64,000 nt of DNA from Hahellaceae bacterium (GCA_024234505.1 JACKOD010000005.1:62001-126000), one strand, 5' to 3'. Shown: positions 17,903-26,229, counted from the first letter of the stretch. Program-made: numbers and translations. Notes: generated by a model from the letters alone, not told the origin.

Positions 17903-18715
17903 TCAACCTTGGAATGCAATACTTGCCAGGTGGCTTTCTGCATAGGCCCCTAAACAAATTCGTATGGTGGTGAAAAATTGTGGCCAATGCTGGCGAAAGT
18001 AATGGGCAGCCAGATTGCTTAAACCTTGTTGTGGGGAAAATCCCTGTTCGCGTTGTTTCTTTTTGTTGTGCTCAATATCTCTGACGAGTGCGAGCCTGGC
18101 TTGACTCAGGCGATCACAGTTGAGGTTCAGCATGTCAATCGTGTTTTGAACTAATGCTTGCAAATCTGCATGTCGATTGTTTGGCCAGGCTGGCAAAGTG
18201 GCACATTGAGCCGTATCGGGCAGCAATCTCCCCGTACTTTTTTCGATTACAAATAAACTGGGGTTAGCCATGATGTCTAAAGGATTCAGAATCCAACCTT
18301 CGCATTGCTCCGACAGCTTCCCAGATTGAATCATCTGATCTTTATGGGCATCGCAACTCAGATTTTGGCTGAGCGGTTCCTGCGTATGGGGTGCAGTGCC
18401 ATACTTGTAGGAGCCTCCGGCACAAACGCCAAGGAGGTTGTCCCAGTCCAACGCCCAGTTATGAGCGGGTGTAATGTCCGACTTGGGGTGGAAATGCTCC
18501 ACTCTGCACTTGAGCGGATCGTTATCGTGGATGCCCATTTCGCAAAATGCGCAAATTCCCCCCTGGTCGGCCAGCAACTTCATGCGACAGGCATCATAGG
18601 CTACCGGGCCACCAAAATGCGTGTCAGTCTTCATTCCATCCCAATTACTCTGTGGGGCGGACTGTCTATATCTGGCAAGTTCAGCAGGCTCTGCATTTTT
18701 AAGCACGCGCTTCAT
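17903..18715 (-). CDS. ptuB: Septu PtuB-like HNH endonuclease
   Basis: A 270-residue HNH nuclease of the family found with Septu and some retron systems. Visible are the zinc knuckle CAFC (55-58), the HNH core EHFHPKSD (73-80) and WDNLLGVC (91-98), and a basic helix EHNKKKQREQG. The partner ATPase gene ptuA lies immediately upstream and overlaps it (ATGA at 18712-18715). GGGAG eight bases before ATG 18715 supports this start over 18730. In Septu, PtuA and PtuB together block phage by nuclease activity. No reverse transcriptase is adjacent, which argues against a retron. It could serve as the effector of the whole operon. Confidence 0.87.
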   Translation of the reverse strand: MKRVLKNAEPAELARYRQSAPQSNWDGMKTDTHFGGPVAYDACRMKLLADQGGICAFCEMGIHDNDPLKCRVEHFHPKSDITPAHNWALDWDNLLGVCAGGSYKYGTAPHTQEPLSQNLSCDAHKDQMIQSGKLSEQCEGWILNPLDIMANPSLFVIEKSTGRLLPDTAQCATLPAWPNNRHADLQALVQNTIDMLNLNCDRLSQARLALVRDIEHNKKKQREQGFSPQQGLSNLAAHYFRQHWPQFFTTIRICLGAYAESHLASIAFQG

Positions 18716-20079
18716 TCGCCCAACTCCCACTTGCGGTTTTCGATGCGCAAATCTGCCTCAAAAAGTTCCGGTTCTGTACCCTGGTAGCGTGCGTCGAGCT
18801 TCTGCCGCAGCGCCAATGCCCGAGGACTATTCCACTGATCTTGATCAACCAAGAACAGGTATTCTCGTAACTCCCGTGTTGCGTCATTGTTGGGCGGCCG
18901 AACATCCGTCAACCCCAATATTTGCTTGAGTAACCTTCCTGGCTCGGCCCCCTCGGCCCCCGGCGGCGCTGAGTGTACTTTGCCATCGCTCAGGATGAGA
19001 ATGCACTCAGAAGGCACGCTGGTTAACACCTGTGGGCTGTGGGTGGTAACAATGAACTGAATACAGGGGAATGCATCCACGAGACTTTTTAATACGATCT
19101 GCTGCCAGGCAGGGTGTAGGTGCATATCCACTTCGTCAATGAGCACAATACCAGGCGTTTGTGCGGCAGCATTTGCTCCAAGATGTCCGTTCAGTTTGGT
19201 CGCACGAAAAGCAATGTCTGCCACCATCCCGATCATATTACGAATACCGTCACTTAACATTTCGACGGGTAGTTCGCCATTTTTGATGTGGTGGGCCACC
19301 AGCGTATCAAGCTTGAAGCTGTATTCAAGATTATTCCAGCCTGCCGGAACGAGGCATGCATTCACTGCCTTTTTCACAGAAGCAATATAACCGCTAAATT
19401 CTGCATAGGCAGGGCTGGCCGTTTGTTCTTTTAGCTGTAAATCCTTGGCATTCATACTCCAGTAGCGAAACCACTCAACAAAGGTTTTGTAACTGGATGC
19501 AGGGTCCAGGCAGTCAGAATAGCCTATGGTGCGTGAAGTACGCGCAAGCTTTTTGCCAACGGTGAGTTTCTTTTGCTGCCAAAGCCGCCCTGTTCCGTAA
19601 TACGAAATAAGAGGCAACAAAACGTCAACATCAGGCGTTCGCACAGACTCCTGCATACGCTTTCCGTAGTCAGCCAGTTCTTTGGCATCCTTGATGGTGG
19701 TTTTCGCCTTGGTTGGGCTCGTCAGGGCACGTTGCCAGGTTGACGGAAGATGAGCGCTATCCAGACCATCGATCAAACTGCCCGGAATGAACCCCGTAGC
19801 CTTCAGAGAAACGCCTTTGGGTGCATACTCCATTTCGTTGGTCGCGGTTTTCCTGGCTTGCACCAGACGTATATCGCTGGGTTCAAAATGTTTTCCAATC
19901 GCTTCGTCGAATGCGCCGATATAGGGGCCTAAAGCGACTGAAATAGCATCAAGGATTGAGGTTTTACCTGCACCGTTGGCGGCAACCAATACGGTGAGCT
20001 GAGGGTGGAACTCAATATCAATCGATTCGAAACAGCGGTAATCGCACAATCTCAGTTTCTGCAGGTTCAAATTTGGCAT
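18712..20079 (-). CDS. ptuA: Septu PtuA-like ABC/SMC-type ATPase
   Basis: A 455-residue ATPase of the OLD/RecF-like group used by Septu and retron systems. It has Walker A AANGAGKTS (33-41), the signature-like LSDGIR (275-280), Walker B IVLIDEVD (311-318) and an H-loop TTHSPQ (345-350). The stretch between about 50 and 270 is the variable insert that replaces the SMC arms. It overlaps the helicase gene by 13 bases at its start and ptuB by four at its end, so it is embedded in the polycistron. In Septu this ATPase binds PtuB and controls its nuclease. Base composition is closer to 45-50% GC than that of the methyltransferase ends. Confidence 0.88.
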   Translation of the reverse strand: MPNLNLQKLRLCDYRCFESIDIEFHPQLTVLVAANGAGKTSILDAISVALGPYIGAFDEAIGKHFEPSDIRLVQARKTATNEMEYAPKGVSLKATGFIPGSLIDGLDSAHLPSTWQRALTSPTKAKTTIKDAKELADYGKRMQESVRTPDVDVLLPLISYYGTGRLWQQKKLTVGKKLARTSRTIGYSDCLDPASSYKTFVEWFRYWSMNAKDLQLKEQTASPAYAEFSGYIASVKKAVNACLVPAGWNNLEYSFKLDTLVAHHIKNGELPVEMLSDGIRNMIGMVADIAFRATKLNGHLGANAAAQTPGIVLIDEVDMHLHPAWQQIVLKSLVDAFPCIQFIVTTHSPQVLTSVPSECILILSDGKVHSAPPGAEGAEPGRLLKQILGLTDVRPPNNDATRELREYLFLVDQDQWNSPRALALRQKLDARYQGTEPELFEADLRIENRKWELGE

Positions 20080-23000
20080 GGTGTCTCCGCACGACTTAGC
20101 AATTCGGCCAGATCCAGATTAATACTGGAAACCGCCCAATCTGGTTCTTGGGTGAAGGGGTTGGTAATGTAAAACGGCCCTTCGTGCTCATCACCCTCTA
20201 CCAATACAACAGCCAGAATGAATTTGTCCTGCTGGTTCAGACCATACAGAATCTCGTTTCGTGTGACGGTAATGGTACTGGCGCCTTTGACGCGGCCTTT
20301 AACTTCAATGTGACGCGAGGTGGGCAGCCTGCCATTGATGGCTTTGGGCATGCTGGTGACATCCCAACCACATTTTTGCGCAGAAACATCGATCACTTCA
20401 TTCCCCAAGGCACGTTCAGCGTTCATTACCGCATCCATCGCGACGCGTTCGATGCGTTTACGCGCCTCGGCGTCAGCTGACCAGGTACCGGCCTTTTCAG
20501 ATTGGCCCTGGCGCTGAGCCAGTAGCCCGGCAGGAATAATGAGTGCGCCTCCGACGACCACCGGTGTGGCCGAAACCACATGACGCATACCGAGCAATTC
20601 CTTTTCCCGGCTTTCGCGGCGGGCTGTAAGATCGTCGATGGTGCGGCGCACATTCTCCAACGTCAGACGCACGTCTTTTCCTGCTGCCTTGTCGTCCTGG
20701 AGCTTGATATAGCGATCAGACCAGAAGCTAATCTCTTTCACTAATCGCTCATGCACGGCATTAAGTGTTTTGTCTACATGGGCTTCTCTGCGCAGGCGCA
20801 CGTCATCGAAATGCTCGGGCACCAGATCGATAGAGGCGTGAGCCAATGCTTGTTGCTCCAGATTCTGAGTTATCCAGGCGGCACTGAGAACGTCCTCAAT
20901 CAGTGGTAAGTCGGTATTATCAATGGGTTCTAAGTCGAGGTGTGGAGCCCACCCTGCATTGGTGGCGCGACCTTGTGGATCGATTTCGACAAATTGCATC
21001 CGGCGCGAGGCAACCCTTGTTGGGTTGGCCCCTTCTTTTACCGAGTGATCAATGATAAGCATGACGTTGGGTGTAATTCCGGTATCGTTGTTATTCACCA
21101 GAATAGCGCCTTGCTTGAGCTTGTTGCGGTGCATTTCCATTATCAGATCGGTCACAGATTGCATTAACGGATGCCCTGGGTGCATCAGACTGGCCATGGG
21201 AGCACCCACCCGATCGGCGAGACGAACAAATTGCTTTTCAAAACACACGCGTTCGTATTTTCGTAGTACCGGGTCGAGATTGCGACGATCCCGACCGGTA
21301 ATTTGTCGATCGCGCTCACGGATACTGGCCGGGACGTGGGTAATTTCGTAGCGATTCGATTCGCGTGGACGTAGCTCGCCACCCAACTGCGTAAAGGCCT
21401 GGTTGAAGAAGGCGCGGATAAAATAAGGCTGCAGCTTGCGGGCCTCGGCTTTTTCCATCTCTTCTTTCACTGCAAACAGTCGTCGCTCGTCCATCACCTC
21501 TTCACACAGGGCATTTCGCTTGATGATGTCTTCCAGATGCTTGGTGTCGAGAGCACCTTCCACTTTACGGTGCAGTTGCGCACGCACTTCAGGGTCGGCG
21601 CCGTAACGTATAGCCTCGATTAGCAGATCCTTTAAGCTGCGGTCTTCAAAGACTTCGCCCAGAATGTCGAATACACGTCCTCCCAGAGCTTCTCGTTCGA
21701 CTTCGAGTTTGTCGAACAGGCGCTGAAATACATCCCCTTCACGGGTCTCACTGGCAACCATATTCCACAGGTGGCAGACTTCCGTTTGGCCGATACGGTG
21801 AATACGGCCAAAACGCTGCTCCAGGCGGTTCGGGTTCCAAGGCAAGTCGTAGTTGACCATCAGGTTAGCGTTTTGCAGGTTGACACCTTCACCGGCAGCA
21901 TCGGTTGCGATGAGTACACGCACCGAAGGGTCGTTACGGAACATCTCCTGTACTTTGCGCCGTTCTTCACGTTTAACGCCACCATGAATAACTACGACAG
22001 CATCTTCATTGCTGACATCTCCCAGCAAACCACGAATTTTTTCGGTCAGATAATTGAGTGTGTCACGATGTTCGGTAAAGATAATGAGCTTGCGTTGCAG
22101 GCCAGAAGCATCTCGCATTTCAGGCGTGTCTTGCAGCAGACGCGAAAGTTCGTCCCATTTACGGTCTTGCCCTGCGTGGACGACCTGTCGGGCCTGTTCT
22201 TCTAAACCTTCAAGGATAACAATTTCGGCTTCCAGCTCCTGAATTGTTCTTGCTGCCGTAGCCTGATCGACGACGGTTTCTTCAAAATTTTCATAATCTT
22301 CGGAGGAAAGTGCCTCGTCAGATTCCCAGATGCTGTCTGCCGCACAGCTGATACCCAAAGGGCTTAATGTTTCAGCGAGTAGCTCACCGCGTTGGCGCAG
22401 TTTTTCTTCTTCTACTCGCCTTGTTAATTTGTGACGACGGCGTTTTAAGGACTGATAAATAGCTTCGGGACTTGAAGCCAAGCGACGCTGCAACGCCGTT
22501 AGTGCAAAACCAACGGTGCCTTTTCGCTGACCATCCAGCTGGTCAGCACGATTCATTTCCTCTTTGACATATTCTGTGACGGCACTGTAAAGCGCAGCTT
22601 CAAGATCAGACAGTTTGTAATTGGTCGTGTACGCTTTGCGTTCGGGGAATAGCCGAGTTCCGTCAAAACGCAGCATTTCTTCTTTCACCATACGCCGCAT
22701 CAGGTCAGATACATCTACCTTGTGAGCTCCGTCGCGAAATTTTCCATAGAAACGATCGGAATCCAGCAATGACATGAACAGTTGGAAGTCTTCTTCCTTA
22801 CCGTTATGTGGTGTCGCCGTCATCAGCAGGAAGTGACGCGAGATCGAGCCAAGAAGCTCACCCAACTGGAAACGCTTTGTCTTGTTAACCTTGTTGCCAA
22901 AGTAGCTGGCGGAAAGCTTGTGGGCTTCATCCACCACCACTAAATCCCATTGAGAGAGTCGCAGTTTTTCCTGAAGCTCATCACTGCGAGACAATTGATC

Positions 23001-23618
23001 TACGCGTGCAACCAGTAGATCAAAGTCGTCAAAAGGATTACCGCTACGGGAGTTTTCTATGTGTTCTCGAGAGAATACGGTGAAGTGCAAGCCGAATTTT
23101 TCAAACATTTCGTCCTGCCACTGCTCCACCAAACTTCCCGGTGCAACAATCAGTACCCGCTGGGCATCTGCGCGCATGAGCAATTCACGCACCAATAAAC
23201 CGGCCATAATGGTTTTGCCTGCACCCGGATCGTCAGCCAATACATAACGTAAAGGCTGTCGTAGTAGCATGGACTCGTAAACGGCCGTAATCTGGTGCGG
23301 CAAAGGTTCCACATTGGAGGTGTGGACTGCCATCATTGGATCAAAAAGGTGAGCCAGGTCGATGCGATAAGCTTCGGCTGCCAGCTTGAAATCCTCACCA
23401 GCTGCATCAAAGGCCCAAGGGCGACCGGCTTCCGCCAATGATAATTTTGCTTCATCATTTCGAAAGAGCATGCGTTCAAACAGCTGGCCATCTCCCGTTT
23501 TGTAATAAACAGTCAGGGCATTATCGCCAACAGGTTCAGTGGTCACGATGCGTACCACCTGCCCAGGCTCAACACCTGAAATGGCAGCATTTTTCTTGAT
23601 GTCTTCGAGTTTTAACAT
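20067..23618 (-). CDS. SNF2-family helicase/translocase with C-terminal DUF3883-like domain
   Basis: An 1183-residue protein. Motif I is DPGAGKT (130-136), motif II DEAH (230-233), motif III TATP (267-270) and motif VI QRFGRIHRIGQ (601-611), so both RecA-like lobes of an SNF2 translocase are present. Near the C-terminus HIEVKGR and the following beta-rich stretch resemble DUF3883, a domain related to the restriction-endonuclease fold. It probably tracks on or remodels DNA in the defence complex. Its 3' end overlaps ptuA by 13 bases; its start is nine bases after the WYL gene stop. DrmD of class 1 DISARM is also a large SNF2 protein, but DrmA, DrmB and DrmC are absent here. Confidence 0.88.
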   Translation of the reverse strand: MLKLEDIKKNAAISGVEPGQVVRIVTTEPVGDNALTVYYKTGDGQLFERMLFRNDEAKLSLAEAGRPWAFDAAGEDFKLAAEAYRIDLAHLFDPMMAVHTSNVEPLPHQITAVYESMLLRQPLRYVLADDPGAGKTIMAGLLVRELLMRADAQRVLIVAPGSLVEQWQDEMFEKFGLHFTVFSREHIENSRSGNPFDDFDLLVARVDQLSRSDELQEKLRLSQWDLVVVDEAHKLSASYFGNKVNKTKRFQLGELLGSISRHFLLMTATPHNGKEEDFQLFMSLLDSDRFYGKFRDGAHKVDVSDLMRRMVKEEMLRFDGTRLFPERKAYTTNYKLSDLEAALYSAVTEYVKEEMNRADQLDGQRKGTVGFALTALQRRLASSPEAIYQSLKRRRHKLTRRVEEEKLRQRGELLAETLSPLGISCAADSIWESDEALSSEDYENFEETVVDQATAARTIQELEAEIVILEGLEEQARQVVHAGQDRKWDELSRLLQDTPEMRDASGLQRKLIIFTEHRDTLNYLTEKIRGLLGDVSNEDAVVVIHGGVKREERRKVQEMFRNDPSVRVLIATDAAGEGVNLQNANLMVNYDLPWNPNRLEQRFGRIHRIGQTEVCHLWNMVASETREGDVFQRLFDKLEVEREALGGRVFDILGEVFEDRSLKDLLIEAIRYGADPEVRAQLHRKVEGALDTKHLEDIIKRNALCEEVMDERRLFAVKEEMEKAEARKLQPYFIRAFFNQAFTQLGGELRPRESNRYEITHVPASIRERDRQITGRDRRNLDPVLRKYERVCFEKQFVRLADRVGAPMASLMHPGHPLMQSVTDLIMEMHRNKLKQGAILVNNNDTGITPNVMLIIDHSVKEGANPTRVASRRMQFVEIDPQGRATNAGWAPHLDLEPIDNTDLPLIEDVLSAAWITQNLEQQALAHASIDLVPEHFDDVRLRREAHVDKTLNAVHERLVKEISFWSDRYIKLQDDKAAGKDVRLTLENVRRTIDDLTARRESREKELLGMRHVVSATPVVVGGALIIPAGLLAQRQGQSEKAGTWSADAEARKRIERVAMDAVMNAERALGNEVIDVSAQKCGWDVTSMPKAINGRLPTSRHIEVKGRVKGASTITVTRNEILYGLNQQDKFILAVVLVEGDEHEGPFYITNPFTQEPDWAVSSINLDLAELLSRAETPCQI

Positions 23619-23627
23619 ATTGCGTCC

Positions 23628-24551
23628 TTAATCGGCCTCCCTGCCAGAATGTGACGATACTCTAGTCGTATTTTCGCAATACCCTGGAGCAATAAACAAA
23701 TTTTCGACCCCATATAAGGTTTGCCGGTTTCTTAACCATAGGTGGTATTCGGTACCGACAAGTTGACTATTTTTAGAACAATCGACATTCCATAGTCGCA
23801 ACAAATAGCCTGCCGTAGCGGCTCGAACGGCTATTCTCAAAACACCATCTTCCATACCATAATCAAGCGTAATGGCTTCTGGGTGCTTGATATTGGGATG
23901 CGGAACCAATTCCAAATCCACAAATCGGTTCCATTGACGATCCTGTAGCACAAATTCCAACTCTTCTACGGTTGAGGCTTCATTCACCGACGCATTCTTT
24001 ATTCGCGTGAGAACAAAATCCCGAAATTCGCCATTCTTGCGATCAAACCCCCTGACATGCCAGCGCAATCCATTATCCACTAACGTATGTGGAACAATCT
24101 CGCGATGGGATTCTCCACTAGATAAAGACACATAGGTAATAACCAGAGCACGAGCTTTGTGGATGGCCTCAGTCACCTGAGCTACGACGTCCAAGCTAGG
24201 TTTGCTCAAATGATACGGCGCCTCGCAGGCCAAAGGAGGCTTAAATTTGCCAGCAAAGCCATCGCCGTAACCATGGCTTAGAGTAGACAGCGTTCGATCC
24301 ACGTCGTAGTCAAATAGCGACTTGAACTTCGCCCCCCGTAAGTGGGTTCTGAGTTTCTGGTCGTAAATGATGTTTTCTGCGGCCAGGTCGCGGTAAAGGG
24401 TGAAGTCCTTGGTAGCTTGGGCGGGTGTGATGTTGAAGCGATCGACCAAATCTGCGCGGTTAGCTTCCCCTTTAAAAAAGAGGGTGAAGTCTATGTGCGC
24501 TATTCGATCACGCTGTGTCTGGTTCAGGTTGGCAAGAGCGCTGTTATTCAT
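23628..24551 (-). CDS. WYL-domain transcriptional regulator (BrxR/CapW-like)
   Basis: A 307-residue protein with an N-terminal winged helix-turn-helix (about 12-60, DRIAHIDFTLFFKGEANRAD then ITPAQATKDFTLYRDL). A central WYL domain (about 120-205, including YVSLSSGESHREIVPHTLV and LRWHVRGFDRKNG) and a C-terminal WCX-like extension follow. Proteins of this build, such as BrxR and CapW, repress defence operons until a signal relieves them. It is the first gene of the operon, nine bases ahead of the helicase gene. The inverted repeat at 24580-24602 lies about 30 bp upstream of ATG 24551 and is a likely operator. Confidence 0.88.
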   Translation of the reverse strand: MNNSALANLNQTQRDRIAHIDFTLFFKGEANRADLVDRFNITPAQATKDFTLYRDLAAENIIYDQKLRTHLRGAKFKSLFDYDVDRTLSTLSHGYGDGFAGKFKPPLACEAPYHLSKPSLDVVAQVTEAIHKARALVITYVSLSSGESHREIVPHTLVDNGLRWHVRGFDRKNGEFRDFVLTRIKNASVNEASTVEELEFVLQDRQWNRFVDLELVPHPNIKHPEAITLDYGMEDGVLRIAVRAATAGYLLRLWNVDCSKNSQLVGTEYHLWLRNRQTLYGVENLFIAPGYCENTTRVSSHSGREAD

Positions 24552-24579
24552 GCTGATTAATCATATAAGCCGAATAAGT

Positions 24580-24602
24580 CACCTAGTATTATTTATTAGG
24601 TG
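24580..24602 (-). promoter_or_regulatory. Candidate operator of the WYL regulator
   Basis: Inverted repeat with half-sites CACCTA (24580-24585) and TAGGTG (24597-24602); over 11-base arms 8 positions match. A TAATAC-like -10 box on the - strand (24586-24591) lies within it, so binding would block the operon promoter. This is inferred from position and symmetry. Confidence 0.5.
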
Positions 24603-24689
24603 GCATCCTATCACAGCGACTCAATTCAGTGGTATAAATAGTTCCCCTCATTATTATTAATAAAGCAGCTTCCGTAGCGATTAGAACTA

Positions 24690-25268
24690 TTATTGACACA
24701 TTTTGTCGATCATTCGACGATATGTGACGACAAAAGGCCCCGGCTGCTCTTCTCGTACAATGACATAACCCCGCATTAATTTGGGGACAAACACATCATC
24801 CCATTCCACCTCAAACGACCAAAGTGTATCAGTAGGCAGTAGCTGTTCCAGAAACTTTTTCCAGGATGAATTGAGATGGCCGAATGGGATTCTCGGGGCT
24901 GCATGAAAGGGATCTTCTACTATTTCGATTTGTTCAATTTCCTCAATACTAAGTTGGCTGCACAGGTCACCCTGCTTCACCGAGAAAACCGGATCTGCCT
25001 CATAGTGTGCTAGGGACTTCGGACCAATAATTTGCCAAATTTTGAGTAGTGCAAGGAATGGCCATAACGGGATCAGGATGAAAGTAGTCATCAGCAGTTC
25101 AAATATACGGCCACGCAACCAGAGCCACAAACTATTGTTTGCGGGCCTAAGACTGTTTTGGATCTTTTCCAGTGATTGTTCATTTTCATCTTCGGTGAAT
25201 TTATGGTGCATGTGGACTGTGACCACCAAGATCGCGCCAACCAAGAAATAGGTATAAAGGTAGATCAT
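24690..25268 (-). CDS. Hypothetical membrane protein of the island
   Basis: A 192-residue protein that I do not recognise. It has an N-terminal hydrophobic segment (about 2-19, YLYTYFLVGAILVVTVHM) and a second one (about 57-77, LLMTTFILIPLWPFLALLKI). The remaining 110 residues are acidic and probably cytoplasmic. It overlaps the preceding gene by four bases (25265-25268), so the two are likely one unit. It ends 138 bp before the WYL regulator. A two-helix membrane protein beside a soluble partner could be an effector pair, but nothing here shows that. Confidence 0.6.
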   Translation of the reverse strand: MIYLYTYFLVGAILVVTVHMHHKFTEDENEQSLEKIQNSLRPANNSLWLWLRGRIFELLMTTFILIPLWPFLALLKIWQIIGPKSLAHYEADPVFSVKQGDLCSQLSIEEIEQIEIVEDPFHAAPRIPFGHLNSSWKKFLEQLLPTDTLWSFEVEWDDVFVPKLMRGYVIVREEQPGPFVVTYRRMIDKMCQ

Positions 25269-25765
25269 GATGCATCACTCCCTTGAGGCTTGGTATTCGA
25301 AGGAATCAGCATGCCACCGATACCATATCCAACGGGCGCGTCTACTCTTGTTGAAGTGCCGTTTTCCCGCACAGCGCTGTTTGTCAAAATGCCTTTTTCG
25401 ATTACCAGATAGAGATCCTGCTCGTAAGTACTTGCGAAGCCAGCATGGACATATTTGATAAGTTTGCCTTTGGGGATTCTTAGCGTGCCAGAATACCAGT
25501 GCGCAAATACTCGCTCAGGGTAGTCTGGAAAAAGGGTAGCTAAATTGGCTTCGGTACCGTTAGTGAGATTTCCTCGCAACGCAATCAGATACAGGCGTTC
25601 GTTAACGACTTCCCACGTGCCGACATAGCGTCGCCATAGCATAGTACCTGCACCGGCAAAATCAGGCTTGTTGCCACCCAGCGCAAAATAGTCATTCAGT
25701 GGTGTGGTGCACATACCCATTGTATGACCTTGATAGATAAGTGTTTCAGCAAGCTGAGCTGTCAT
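25265..25765 (-). CDS. Hypothetical protein upstream of the membrane gene
   Basis: A 166-residue soluble protein with no signal peptide. Segments such as TTPLNDYFALGG, WRRYVGTWEVVNERLYLIAL and HWYSGTLRIPKGKLIKYVH recall a bacterial family of unknown function that I cannot name. The frame continues upstream to 25843, but GGAGAAGC seven bases ahead of ATG 25765 (MTAQLAETLIYQG) marks the likely start. It overlaps the membrane-protein gene by an ATGA junction. It is the first gene inside the right end of the island. Confidence 0.65.
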   Translation of the reverse strand: MTAQLAETLIYQGHTMGMCTTPLNDYFALGGNKPDFAGAGTMLWRRYVGTWEVVNERLYLIALRGNLTNGTEANLATLFPDYPERVFAHWYSGTLRIPKGKLIKYVHAGFASTYEQDLYLVIEKGILTNSAVRENGTSTRVDAPVGYGIGGMLIPSNTKPQGSDAS

Positions 25766-26040
25766 GAATGCTTCTCCAATAATTCTTGGGGGCCTTGCGC
25801 ATGGATTTGAACAGGATATGTAAAAAGACGAGACGCGTATCAATAATAGGTCTGGTAAGGCCCAGGCTCCCTAAAATCTCTCAGAAAGCGCTGTAGGCTA
25901 TTTTTTTAAATATCCATTGTTACAGAGTGATAAGTAAAAATAATGCCTGACATTCGTTCTGGTGTGGCTAGAAGGGTAGGGTGTGATTGCTTTCTGCTGG
26001 ATTGAATTAGACGCTGCTCCGACCAGATATCGACCAGAAG
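25766..26040. other. 275-bp right flank of the island, no gene seen
   Basis: AT-rich sequence upstream of the first island gene; it presumably holds that gene's promoter. The octamer CGACCAGA occurs twice, at 26020-26027 and 26031-26038, directly beside the right repeat. It may be recombinase-related (weak inference). No integrase frame is open here. Confidence 0.4.
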
Positions 26041-26134
26041 CCCTAAACGAAAAAAGCCTCACATTTCTGCGAGGCTTTTTGAATGGTGGTGCCCAGAGGC
26101 GGAATCGAACCACCGACACGGGGATTTTCAATCC
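26041..26134. repeat. Right attachment repeat (inside tRNA-Phe and its terminator)
   Basis: Matches 11604-11697 over 94 bp with one difference (26061). It covers the tRNA-Phe 3' 48 nt (26087-26134) and 46 bp downstream. Identity to the left copy ends at 26134. Confidence 0.93.
26051..26080 (-). terminator. tRNA-Phe terminator
   Basis: Stem arms 26051-26063 and 26068-26080 with a TTTC loop and T-rich 3' flank. One A-C mismatch at 26061 weakens it compared with the perfect left copy. Confidence 0.75.
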
Positions 26135-26162
26135 CCTGCTCTACCGACTGAGCTATCTGGGC
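26087..26162 (-). tRNA. tRNA-Phe (anticodon GAA)
   Basis: A 76-nt cloverleaf with encoded CCA. The acceptor is GCCCAGA/TCTGGGC, the D-arm GCTC/GAGC, the anticodon stem GGGGA/TCCCC with loop TTGAAAA, and the T-arm GGTGG/CCGCC with loop TTCGATT. It reads 26162 to 26087. It is the integration target of the island and remains intact. Confidence 0.98.
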
Positions 26163-26229
26163 GTCAACGGGGGCGTATTTAGCCAGAGAGGAGAGGATGA
26201 GTCAAGCGTTTTTTCTCTGGCAGTTGAAA

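Larger units (their letters stand above)
11604..26134. mobile_element. Genomic island integrated at tRNA-Phe, carrying a defence operon
   Basis: The element is bounded by direct repeats 11604-11697 and 26041-26134 (94 bp, one mismatch), so the unit length is 14,437 bp. The intact tRNA-Phe is at the right end; a 48-nt 3' tRNA fragment marks the left end. Identity stops in the 5' arm of the anticodon stem, as for tyrosine recombinases that cross over in the anticodon stem-loop. The cargo is six defence-type genes plus two unknown genes, all on the - strand. No integrase, transposase or excisionase gene is visible between the repeats, so mobility would need help in trans or has been lost. Confidence 0.88.

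Noticed and set aside
17903..20079. Retron of the type that carries PtuA/PtuB-like effectors
   Set aside because: No reverse transcriptase gene or msr/msd-like repeat is present beside the pair; the neighbours are a helicase and a methylase.
12140..23618. DISARM system
   Set aside because: A large SNF2 helicase and a methylase are shared features, but no DrmA helicase, DrmB (DUF1998) or DrmC phospholipase-like nuclease is encoded.
12140..24551. BREX system
   Set aside because: The WYL regulator resembles BrxR, but PglX, PglZ and BrxC/BrxL-type proteins are absent; the methylase is DUF1156 and the ATPase DUF499.
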